Below, piece by piece: positions 1 through 7,423 of a stretch of 64,000 nucleotides of DNA. Positions within the stretch are counted from its first letter, which is position 1. Every line of letters starts with the position of its first letter. Location of the stretch: assembly GCA_964471115.1 (NCBI GenBank), contig CAYYFE010000019.1, positions 1 through 64,000 on the forward strand, read 5' to 3'. Both the position numbers and the translations under genes were made by a program. This stretch comes from SYFT01 sp964471115 (GTDB taxonomy: Bacteria > Acidobacteriota > Vicinamibacteria > Vicinamibacterales > SCN-69-37). Under the pieces are notes generated by a model. It saw only the letters and a program-made list of their open reading frames with translations. It was not told the origin of the DNA and did not search any database.

Positions 1-24
1 CCTCTCTTCCGCACCAACCTTGAT

Positions 25-2604
25 TCACTGTCTCAGCGCCTGCACCGGATCGATGCGGGCCGCCCGCAGCGCGGGAAGCCAGGCCACCAGACTGGCGCAC
101 AGACACATCACCAGACACACGCCCGTGAGACTGACGATGTCGACCGGCGGCACTTCGAACAGATAGGCCTCCAGCGCGGCGCCGGCGTACAGCGCCACCG
201 CCAGACCGCCGGCCAGGCCGGCCGCCGCGGGCACCAGTGTGCCAAGGGCCACCGTGCGCACCACGCCCAGCGGCGTCGCGCCCATCGCCAGCCGCACGCC
301 GATTTCGCGCGTGCGGCGCACCACCGCATGTGTGGTCACCGCGGTCACGCCGACCAGCGACAGCAAGAGGCCTGTTGCCGCCAGCAGCGCCAGCAGTGTC
401 GTCCGCGCGCGCGGCAGCGTGATGTTGTCGTCCAGAAGCGTCGTCGCCGGACGCACGCGCTCGACGACCACGCGCGGGCCTACCGTCGCGGCCAGCGCGC
501 GCAGCTGCGGCAAGTCGGGAGGTGCCCCGCGTGACCGCAACACGATCGAGGGCGGCATGAACGAGTGCGGCATCAGTTCGGTGAACACCAGGTTCTGCGC
601 GTCCTGCCGCGGCCCGAATCCCTTGACGTCGGCGACGACGCCGATGACTTCGAGCGGCGGGATCGCCATCGACTCAGGCATCGGCGGCCCGAGATTGAGC
701 GGCCGCCCGACCACGTCCGTCGTGCCGAAGGCTTCGCGCGCCGCGGATTCGGTGAGCACCGCGACCGGGCGTCCGGCATCGGTGTCACGCAACAGCCGCC
801 CCGATCGCAGCGTCACGCCCAACGCTTCGAGCGCGCCCGGCGTTACACCCGCCGGTGAGAGTTCGGGTCCCCCTTCCACAGGCATCGCCAGAAACGCCAT
901 CACCGGCGCCATGGGCACCCAATCGGTGGCGCCGGCGGCGTCAATGCCAGGCATGGCTTTGAGCCGTTCCACCAGCGCCGGATAAAAGTGCTGCCAGACG
1001 GCCGGAGACGGGTCGATGGGACTGACATCAAGCACGTACGCGGATTCCGGAGCGAAGCCCAGATCCACGCGCAGCAGTCGATCGAGACTGCGCACGAGCA
1101 GCCCACACGCGGCCATCAGGACCACCGCCACTCCCACCTGCGCCGCCACGACCAGCTGCCCCGGCCGCCAGAAGCGGCGCCGGCCCAGATCCGGAATGCG
1201 GCCGTCAATCCACTCACGCAGGTTGAGGCGGGACTGCCGCCAGGCCGGACCGGAGGCCACCACCCACGAGGCCAGCACGACCACGCTGAGGGTGACGGCG
1301 AGCACACGCCAGTTGAGCGCCGGCGCCGCGTGCGGCGGCAGCTGCAGCGGCATCAGCGCGACGAGCCAGTCGAGCGTCACCCACGCGACCCAGCATCCGA
1401 CCACCCCTGCCGCCACCGCGAGCACGGACGCGGCCGTCAACTGCTGCCGCACGAGGCGCCCACGCCCGGCACCCAGCACGGCCCGGACCGCGAGTTCCTG
1501 CCGCCGGGACGCCCCTTCGGCCGACAACAGGCCGGCGACGTTGACACCGACCAGCAGCACCAGCACGGTAATCGCCGCCGTAATCAGCGTGAGACTGTCG
1601 CGCGTCCGCGCGACCAGATCGTCGTACACGAAGTCGAGCGCCACGTCCTCGACGCGGTCGGCCTGCGGTGTCACCGACCACGTCCTGGCGATCGTGGCGA
1701 GCGCCTCACGCGCGTGCTCGAGCCCGACCCCGTCGGCGAGACGCGCCACGACCTCGGCGCCGGAGCCACGCCGATCGGCGCGGTCATCGCCCATCGGCAT
1801 CGGCCGCCAGAAAAACGCCGAGCGGTGGAACCCTCGGGGCGCCACACCGATGACGGTCACGGGACTGCCGTCCACCAGGACCCGGCGCCCGACCACGGCG
1901 GGGTCCGCCGCAAACCGCATCTGCCACGCGCCGTACCCCAGGATGATGACGGCCTCCGCGCCAGGCCGGGTGTCGTCCGCCGTGAAGGTGCGGCCGACCA
2001 CCGGCTGCGCGCGGTGCGCCTCGAAGTACCCCGGTGTCGCGGTGAGCGACGGGACGCGCTCGGGTTCGCCGGCATCGAGGACCAGCCGCTCCTCGAATGG
2101 ATGGTAGGCGCCGATCGCCGCGACCGCCGGCGTCGCCCCTTGCAGGGCGGCGACTTCTCGCGCGGACGGATTCAGGCCGCTCTCCCGGCCGCCCGCGTCG
2201 ATCCGCAGCGATACGGTGACCAGGCGATCGGCATTCACAAACGGCAGCGGCCGCAGCCACGCGGCGTCGACGAGACTGGTCAACACGGCCACGAGCGCGG
2301 CCCCCAGCGCCATCGTGGCCACGACCCCGGCGGCCGTGGACCGGCGCTGACGCCAGAGCCGCACACTCTGCCGCACGTCCTGCCAGACCGATTCGAGCAA
2401 CCCGGCACCGCGCACGTCGTACCCCTCATCCCGCAGGCGCACGACGTTGCCGAACCGGCGGCGCGCGAGCCGTTCGGCCTCGGCCCTGGAGTACCCGCGA
2501 CGTTCCCACTCATCGATGCGCATGGCGAGATGGAAGTCGAACTCCTCACGAATCTCGTCGGTGATCCCGTCGCGCCGGAACAACGCCCACAGTCGTCTGA
2601 TCAC
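25..2604 (-). CDS. ABC transporter permease, ADOP (FtsX/MacB-like) family
   Basis: This 859-residue inner-membrane protein has the layout of the acidobacterial duplicated permeases. A soluble N-terminal segment (about residues 1-80) rich in Glu and Arg comes first. A membrane helix follows near 91-115, then a MacB-type periplasmic core, three clustered helices near 330-450, a second periplasmic core, and a final FtsX-like helical bundle ending in the family-typical tail Asp-Pro-Val-Gln-Ala-Leu-Arg. Family members are thought to move lipids, peptides or drugs across the envelope with a separate ATPase. No ATPase gene is adjacent, so the substrate cannot be inferred. The start is 7 bp after the stop of the PadR gene on the same strand, so the two are probably co-transcribed and PadR-controlled. 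Confidence 0.9.
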   Translation of the reverse strand: MIRRLWALFRRDGITDEIREEFDFHLAMRIDEWERRGYSRAEAERLARRRFGNVVRLRDEGYDVRGAGLLESVWQDVRQSVRLWRQRRSTAAGVVATMALGAALVAVLTSLVDAAWLRPLPFVNADRLVTVSLRIDAGGRESGLNPSAREVAALQGATPAVAAIGAYHPFEERLVLDAGEPERVPSLTATPGYFEAHRAQPVVGRTFTADDTRPGAEAVIILGYGAWQMRFAADPAVVGRRVLVDGSPVTVIGVAPRGFHRSAFFWRPMPMGDDRADRRGSGAEVVARLADGVGLEHAREALATIARTWSVTPQADRVEDVALDFVYDDLVARTRDSLTLITAAITVLVLLVGVNVAGLLSAEGASRRQELAVRAVLGAGRGRLVRQQLTAASVLAVAAGVVGCWVAWVTLDWLVALMPLQLPPHAAPALNWRVLAVTLSVVVLASWVVASGPAWRQSRLNLREWIDGRIPDLGRRRFWRPGQLVVAAQVGVAVVLMAACGLLVRSLDRLLRVDLGFAPESAYVLDVSPIDPSPAVWQHFYPALVERLKAMPGIDAAGATDWVPMAPVMAFLAMPVEGGPELSPAGVTPGALEALGVTLRSGRLLRDTDAGRPVAVLTESAAREAFGTTDVVGRPLNLGPPMPESMAIPPLEVIGVVADVKGFGPRQDAQNLVFTELMPHSFMPPSIVLRSRGAPPDLPQLRALAATVGPRVVVERVRPATTLLDDNITLPRARTTLLALLAATGLLLSLVGVTAVTTHAVVRRTREIGVRLAMGATPLGVVRTVALGTLVPAAAGLAGGLAVALYAGAALEAYLFEVPPVDIVSLTGVCLVMCLCASLVAWLPALRAARIDPVQALRQ

Positions 2605-2611
2605 GAGGGCC

Positions 2612-2950
2612 TCAGCTTTCCAGAACGTGCTGTACCGCGGTGGTCAACCGCGCCCAGCTGCGGCGTTCGTCCTCGAACTGCGCGCGGCCGGCCTTGGTGA
2701 GTTCGTAGAACCGCGCCCGGCGTCCCGTCTCGGTCACGCCCCAGCGCGACTTGAGCAGCCCGCGCGCCTCCATGCGATACAGCGCCGGATAGAGGGAGCC
2801 CTCTTCCACCTGCAGGACGTCCTGGGACCACTGCTCCAGGCGCAGGGCGATGCCGTAGCCGTGCAGGGGCCCGGCCAGCAGGGTCTTGAGCACGAGCATG
2901 TCGAGCGTGCCGTGCAACTGGTCGCTGTTGGTCGGTCGGCGTGGCGGCAT
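2612..2950 (-). CDS. PadR family transcriptional regulator
   Basis: This 112-residue winged-helix repressor matches the short PadR type paired with ADOP permeases. The N-terminal winged helix holds the typical stretch GPLHGYGIALRLE, then the turn and wing motif EEGSLYPALYRMEARGLL. The C-terminal helix used for dimerisation follows from about residue 75. The gene lies directly upstream of the permease with a 7-bp gap. A near-consensus promoter overlapped by a perfect palindrome sits 15-44 bp upstream of its ATG, which suggests autoregulation. PadR proteins usually release DNA when they bind small phenolics or drugs; the effector here is unknown. Confidence 0.93.
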   Translation of the reverse strand: MPPRRPTNSDQLHGTLDMLVLKTLLAGPLHGYGIALRLEQWSQDVLQVEEGSLYPALYRMEARGLLKSRWGVTETGRRARFYELTKAGRAQFEDERRSWARLTTAVQHVLES

Positions 2951-2964
2951 GGCGATACCAAGAA

Positions 2965-2994
2965 TATCTAACGCTTAGATACTCTAGGTGTCAA
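2965..2994 (-). promoter_or_regulatory. Promoter and palindromic operator of the padR-ADOP operon
   Basis: Read on the minus strand, a perfect -35 hexamer TTGACA (2994-2989) is followed after 17-18 bp by TTAGAT/TAGATA (2971-2965), a good -10. The -10 and part of the spacer form a perfect inverted repeat, TATCTAA-CGC-TTAGATA (2965-2981). A repressor bound there would block RNA polymerase. The position and symmetry fit a PadR operator; binding by the adjacent PadR is inferred. Confidence 0.7.
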
Positions 2995-3000
2995 GCCTCG

Positions 3001-3477
3001 TCACCGCCGTGTGCGCCTGGCCTCGAGCACGATGACCGTGCGCTCGACGAGGGCCTGCTGCGGCGACACGCGGGTCTCGCGCAGGATCTGCGACACCCCT
3101 TCCAGGGCCTCGCGCTCCGCGTCGGTCAGGCGGCCGCGGTCCAGCAGATCGCGGATGTCCAGTTCCAGTTGCGCCACCGACTGGGGAGGCGCGAGGGAGA
3201 TGAGCGCGCGGTGCGGCCCGATGGGAATGAGTTCCACGCCCGGCAACCGTCGCAACGCGGCCACCGGCGGCACCACGATGACCGCGTGCCGGCCGAAGGC
3301 GACGCGTTCGGTGGTGCCGTTCGGGCGCGGCGGATCCGCGGGCCGTTGCTCCACCAAATCGACGATCGACTGGCCCAGGTCGGCCCCGCCGCGGCGCAGA
3401 CGGGCGATGACGTCCTCGGGCAGGGTGACGGTGACCGCCTGGGACGGCCGGCCGAACTTCAGGGGACGTCCGCGCAC
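3001..3477 (-). CDS. Hypothetical protein with ribbon-helix-helix-like N-terminus
   Basis: This 158-residue protein has no certain function. Residues 1-13 are basic (RGRPLKFGRPSQ). They are followed by a beta-strand-helix pattern, AVTVTLPEDVIARLR, that resembles a ribbon-helix-helix DNA-binding ribbon. The middle (about 45-95) is hydrophobic and beta-rich. The C-terminal third is helical and charged. The start is a GTG preceded in frame by a stop, so no longer form is possible on this frame. It lies on the same strand as padR, ending about 50 bp upstream of the padR start and just outside the padR promoter. A DNA-binding role is only a suggestion. Confidence 0.6.
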   Translation of the reverse strand: MRGRPLKFGRPSQAVTVTLPEDVIARLRRGGADLGQSIVDLVEQRPADPPRPNGTTERVAFGRHAVIVVPPVAALRRLPGVELIPIGPHRALISLAPPQSVAQLELDIRDLLDRGRLTDAEREALEGVSQILRETRVSPQQALVERTVIVLEARRTRR

Positions 3478-3537
3478 CGCGAATTTCTACCATGAAAATT
3501 GACTCATCCCCGTTTACACAGGAACAATTCAAGCGTG

Positions 3538-4650
3538 ATGAAGCGCCTGCTCTGCTCCGCCGCCGCCCTGCTCGTCCTCGCCGCCTGCTCCGAGAAGTCC
3601 CAGGGCCCCACGGCACCGCCGGGACCGCCCACCCTCGGCACGCCGACGCTGGTGGGCCCGGTCAACGATCAGCAGTTGTCCACGCTGCGCCCGACGTTCA
3701 CGGTCACCAACGCCGCGTCCGATCAGGCGGGCACGCGCACCTACGAATTCCAGATCTCCGATCGGTCCGACTTCAGCAGCACCACCTCGGCGTTCGTCGG
3801 CCTGGCGGCCGTGGTGACGCAGACGGGTGTGGCCGAGGGCACCAACGGCCAGACCACGTTCACGCCATCGACCGACCTGCAGCCGACGACGCGGCTGTAC
3901 TGGCGGGTGCGGGTGACGCAGGGCTCGACGACCTCCGCGTGGTCGGCCACCGGCATCTTCCGCTCCAAGCTGGTCGGGTTCATGCGCGCGGGCGAGTTGT
4001 ACGACCCGCTCATCCACGGCGAAACCGTCGGCCAGCGCTTCGGGTCGACCGACTTCATCGACGGCGTCGGGCTGCGCATCAACAACCAGCAGTCCTTCGT
4101 GCGCTACGACCTGCCGGCGGTCATCAGCAGCGGCGAATTTTCGGCGGACGTGATGGGCCTGGCCCCGAACGGTCCCGATCACAAGCTGAAGATCTTCACG
4201 ATGAGCGACACGACGGGCGACCACTACCTGAGCAACTACCAGGTCAGCACGATGTATCGCGGCGTCGAAGGCAATCCGCCCAACTGCATCGCGTTCAAGG
4301 CCGTCTTTGGCGGCGGCACGCCCATCGAGCCCAACTACCAGCAGCGCGAAGCGGCCACGCACTTCCTGATTCCCACGACCGTCTACCACTGGAAGGCCAC
4401 CTGGGGATCGGACTTCCGGCTGTCGGTGCGTGAAGGCGGCCTGATGGGACGCGAAATCTACAACCTCGGGTTCTCGGCCACCGGTGGCCGGACGTACAAC
4501 CCGCCGCGCCACTACGCGTACCTGGGGTCCACCAACGGCATGAGCACGCTCGAGCCGGGCAGCTTCCCTGGTGCGATCTACCGGAACGTGTGGATGGGCA
4601 ACCGGCCGCGCCCGGACTCACTGGGCAGCGCGCTCGAACCGCTGCGCTGA
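3538..4650 (+). CDS. Putative lipoprotein with fibronectin-like N-terminal domain
   Basis: This 370-residue protein starts with a lipoprotein signal peptide: MKRLLCSAAALLVLAAC, with lipobox LAAC. A Pro-rich linker follows, then an Ig/fibronectin-like domain (about 30-140) with the Trp-Arg-Val-Arg-Val strand seen in FN3-type folds. Residues 150-370 form a beta-rich domain that resembles polysaccharide lyase or lectin-like sandwiches, but I recognise no catalytic motif. The ATG at 3538 was chosen because the signal peptide begins there. A GTG one codon upstream is possible. The last 73 bp overlap, in the opposite direction, the end of the metzincin/serine hydrolase gene. Confidence 0.75.
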   Translation: MKRLLCSAAALLVLAACSEKSQGPTAPPGPPTLGTPTLVGPVNDQQLSTLRPTFTVTNAASDQAGTRTYEFQISDRSDFSSTTSAFVGLAAVVTQTGVAEGTNGQTTFTPSTDLQPTTRLYWRVRVTQGSTTSAWSATGIFRSKLVGFMRAGELYDPLIHGETVGQRFGSTDFIDGVGLRINNQQSFVRYDLPAVISSGEFSADVMGLAPNGPDHKLKIFTMSDTTGDHYLSNYQVSTMYRGVEGNPPNCIAFKAVFGGGTPIEPNYQQREAATHFLIPTTVYHWKATWGSDFRLSVREGGLMGREIYNLGFSATGGRTYNPPRHYAYLGSTNGMSTLEPGSFPGAIYRNVWMGNRPRPDSLGSALEPLR

Positions 4651-6701
4651 CACCGCGCCGCGGCCAGACGCTCGATCAGGTCGAGATACTGCGGCCGGGT
4701 CACGGCCGTGGCGTTGGCGCGGGTCTTGTGCGCCACGACCATGTCGAGTTCCGGCAACACGGTGATGAACTGACCGATGGCGCCGATCCCCGTGTATGCG
4801 CCGCGGTAGATGCCCGTCTCGAACGGCCCATCCCAAATCCACCACAGGTAGCCGTACCCGAACGGCCCCTGGCGGTATGACTCCGGATTCATCGCCGCCA
4901 CGGGTGTCACGGGAGTCACCATCTCCTCCACCCACTCCTCGGTCAGCAGGCGCGTGGCGCCCCACCGGCCGCCGCGCAACATGAGCAGGCCGAGGCGCGC
5001 CATGTCCCGCGTGGACAGATAGAAGTGATACGCGGAGTGCTGCGAGGCCTGCGGCCGGCGCGCGCGGCGCTGCGCCTCGAGCCGCCAGTCCTGCAACTGC
5101 AGCGGCCGCGCAAAGTCCTCCTCGAACGCGACGTAGATGTCCTTGCCGGTGGCCTTCTCGAAGATGGTGCCGAGGGCGTTGAAGTCCCAGTTGTTGTAGA
5201 GGAAGTAGCTGCCAGGCTTCACGGTGCCACGCGGGCCGGGCGGGTCGCCCGCCGTGCTGCCGCAGCCGGTACACGCCGCGTTGGCGGCCTCGTGATACAC
5301 GCCCGATCGCGACGCCAGCAGGTCACGCACGGTGGCGGTCTTCTCCACCGGCATCAGCCCCTGCACATCGTCGATGCCCAGCTCGGCGAGCGTGGCGTCA
5401 AGGCGAATCGTCCCGTTGGCGACGTACTTGCCGAACATCATCGCGAGGATGCTCTTGCGGACCGAGGCCAGGTAGGTCACTTCCTCCTGCGGGCCGTATT
5501 CGTACAGCACCTTGCCGCCCACCACGACCGTCATCGCCGTGGTGCCGAGCGTCCTGAGGTGGGCGTCGATCGCCTGAAGCGGCGCCGCGCAATATCCCGC
5601 TGCCTGCGGGTCGGTGTGCCGGTCCCAGGCCGGGCCGGGGACGGCCGGCGCCGGAGCCTGCCCTCCCGCGCCTTCGCCGCGGCTCCACACCGCCCCGCCC
5701 ACGCGGTTGAGTGACGCCCCGCCGGGGTCAGCGTCCGGGCGCAGGTTGCCGGGCGGCCGCTGGAACGCGATGCGTGTCGTCTGCTGGTCGAACGTGTTGG
5801 GTTCGATGCGCGCGGCGGAGTTCATCACCGACAACTGACCCGACGGGGTCACGTGGGTGTAGCCGAGGGCGTGCCCGAGTTCGTGCGCCCGCAGCGACCG
5901 TCGAAACGCGCTGCCCGATCGCTCGAAGTCGCGGTCGAGCATGATCGTGCCACCGATCACGGTGCCGTCCGACCGGAACTGCCAGCGCGAATAGCCCCAG
6001 AATCCGGTGGCCGCAGTCAGGCCCGCGTACCGCGCGACGGTGATGACGCCGCTGTTGAGCGTCTGCATCCGGCCGCCCACCGCCACCGTTTCGCGGGTGA
6101 TCCCCGCGAATGACTGAAACGTATTGCCCGTCAGCAGGCCCAGCGCCCAGGTGAGGTCGTCCTCGAGCTGCGCGCGCTCCGCATCGGACATCACGTCATC
6201 CAGCCCTTCACCGTCGGCCTGGTTGACGCCCGTGAACTGCAACGTGCGCGCCTGCACGCGCAGCGGCGGCGCGGCGGTCCATCGCTGCAGCCGTGTGACG
6301 CGCAACATCTCGTCGAACGCCGTCAGGTTGAAGGACGACGGAATCATCGTCACGGTGACCGCGGCGCCGGGGATGCGCATCGTCACCGACCGCGTGACAT
6401 AACCGGTCGCCGTGAAGTTGATCGTGCGCGCGTCGGCCTGCGAAGCGACGGCGCCCACCGACACCGTGCCGGAGGCATTGGACGGCCCGCCGCTGATGTC
6501 GGTGCCTGCCGCAGAGACGCCGGCGATGGGACTGCCGGTGATGGCATCCAGCACGGTCACGGTCACGCTGACCGTGGGCGTGACGGGCGGCGGCGTCGGA
6601 GCGGTGGGGGTTGACGGCGACTGCGAGCTGCTGCAGGCGACGGCGACCATCGCCGCCACCATCGCCGCGCATCCACGAAGGGCCTGGCGTGGTCGGGTCA
6701 T
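4578..6701 (-). CDS. Lipoprotein fusing a metzincin-like zinc protease and a class C serine hydrolase
   Basis: This is a single 707-residue open frame with two catalytic modules. The N-terminus is a lipoprotein signal with lipobox Cys23 and a Thr/Pro linker. Residues about 45-120 look like a carboxypeptidase-regulatory beta-sandwich. The protease module holds HELGHALGYTH at 273-283, matching the metzincin zinc motif HExxHxxGxxH, and a Met in SVMNS (291-295) that could be the Met-turn. From about 370 a beta-lactamase/DD-peptidase fold follows: SVRK at 413-416 (SxxK nucleophile), YNN at 502-504 (YxN), and HKT near 665 in place of KTG. Each module looks complete. The combination is unusual. The last 73 bp overlap the convergent lipoprotein gene, giving a poorly structured tail. 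An assembly join is possible but no stop or shift is visible. Confidence 0.82.
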   Translation of the reverse strand: MTRPRQALRGCAAMVAAMVAVACSSSQSPSTPTAPTPPPVTPTVSVTVTVLDAITGSPIAGVSAAGTDISGGPSNASGTVSVGAVASQADARTINFTATGYVTRSVTMRIPGAAVTVTMIPSSFNLTAFDEMLRVTRLQRWTAAPPLRVQARTLQFTGVNQADGEGLDDVMSDAERAQLEDDLTWALGLLTGNTFQSFAGITRETVAVGGRMQTLNSGVITVARYAGLTAATGFWGYSRWQFRSDGTVIGGTIMLDRDFERSGSAFRRSLRAHELGHALGYTHVTPSGQLSVMNSAARIEPNTFDQQTTRIAFQRPPGNLRPDADPGGASLNRVGGAVWSRGEGAGGQAPAPAVPGPAWDRHTDPQAAGYCAAPLQAIDAHLRTLGTTAMTVVVGGKVLYEYGPQEEVTYLASVRKSILAMMFGKYVANGTIRLDATLAELGIDDVQGLMPVEKTATVRDLLASRSGVYHEAANAACTGCGSTAGDPPGPRGTVKPGSYFLYNNWDFNALGTIFEKATGKDIYVAFEEDFARPLQLQDWRLEAQRRARRPQASQHSAYHFYLSTRDMARLGLLMLRGGRWGATRLLTEEWVEEMVTPVTPVAAMNPESYRQGPFGYGYLWWIWDGPFETGIYRGAYTGIGAIGQFITVLPELDMVVAHKTRANATAVTRPQYLDLIERLAAARCQRSGSSALPSESGRGRLPIHTFR

Positions 6702-6746
6702 GACAGGTCAGAAGAGGGTATCAAACGGGGCGTGTATTCTGTGGGG

Positions 6747-7385
6747 ATGACGCGACCGCCTCTCGTGATTGGTGTGGCCGGCGGGTCGGGTTCGGGCAAG
6801 ACCACGGTCGTGCGCAACATCATCGAAGCGCTGGGCGACGGGCAGGTCTCGGTCCTGGAGCACGACCGGTATTACCGCGACCATCCGGCGCTGCGGCTCG
6901 AGGAACGGGCCGCCCTCAACTACGACCACCCGGACGCGCTCGAGACCGACCTGCTCGTGCGGCACGTGGAGGCGTTGCGCGGCGGCCACGCGATCGAGGC
7001 GCCGCGGTACGACTTCGCCCGGCACGCGCGCCAGCCCGTCACCGACACCATTGCCGCCCGCAGTGCCATCATCGTGGAAGGCATCCTGATCTTCACCGAC
7101 GCCGCGCTGCGCCGGCAGATGGACGTGAAGGTGTTCGTCGACACCGACGATGACACGCGGTTCATCCGGCGGCTGCAGCGCGACATCACCGAACGCGGCC
7201 GCACGGTGCAGTCGGTCATCGAGCAGTACCTGTCGACGGTCAAACCCATGCACCTCGAGTTTGCCGAGCCGAGCAAACGCTACGCGGACGTCATCATCCC
7301 GTCCGGCGGCCACAACGCGGTCGCCATCGACATGTTGCTCACGCTGATCCGCAGCCTGGCGAACACAGGGCACAGCTCTACCTGA
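6747..7385 (+). CDS. udk: Uridine kinase
   Basis: This 212-residue kinase phosphorylates uridine and cytidine to UMP and CMP in pyrimidine salvage. The Walker A loop GGSGSGKT is at 12-19. It is followed by the family-typical HDRYYRDHPAL, NYDHPDALETDLL and PRYDF motifs, and by the lid region with RRLQRDITERGR. The ATG at 6747 follows a G-rich ribosome-binding stretch and begins just before the conserved core, so it is preferred to in-frame starts further upstream. The last few codons lie inside a heptamer-repeat hairpin shared with the 3' side of the convergent M16 gene. The length is normal for the family. Confidence 0.95.
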   Translation: MTRPPLVIGVAGGSGSGKTTVVRNIIEALGDGQVSVLEHDRYYRDHPALRLEERAALNYDHPDALETDLLVRHVEALRGGHAIEAPRYDFARHARQPVTDTIAARSAIIVEGILIFTDAALRRQMDVKVFVDTDDDTRFIRRLQRDITERGRTVQSVIEQYLSTVKPMHLEFAEPSKRYADVIIPSGGHNAVAIDMLLTLIRSLANTGHSST

Positions 7386-7400
7386 GACCTGTGCCCTGTG
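7364..7400. terminator. Perfect 12-bp hairpin between convergent udk and M16 genes
   Basis: CACAGGGCACAG (7364-7375) pairs perfectly with CTGTGCCCTGTG (7389-7400) across a 13-nt loop that contains the udk stop codon. There is no T-tract, so it is not a canonical intrinsic terminator. It could still slow polymerase or protect 3' ends from both directions. Confidence 0.4.
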
Positions 7401-7414
7401 ACCTGTGCCCTGCC
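7387..7414. repeat. Heptamer tandem repeat (4 copies, RCCTGTG type)
   Basis: Four 7-bp units, ACCTGTG, CCCTGTG, ACCTGTG and CCCTGCC, fill most of the 38-bp gap between the two converging genes. The unit is the same as in the larger arrays at 51.7 kb. Confidence 0.75.
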
Positions 7415-7423
7415 GACGCGCCC

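Noticed and set aside
988..2700. A long open frame on the plus strand opposite the ADOP permease
   Set aside because: Its translation is low-complexity Arg/His/Pro/Gly with no domain, as expected for the antisense of a high-GC gene; the minus-strand permease explains the region.
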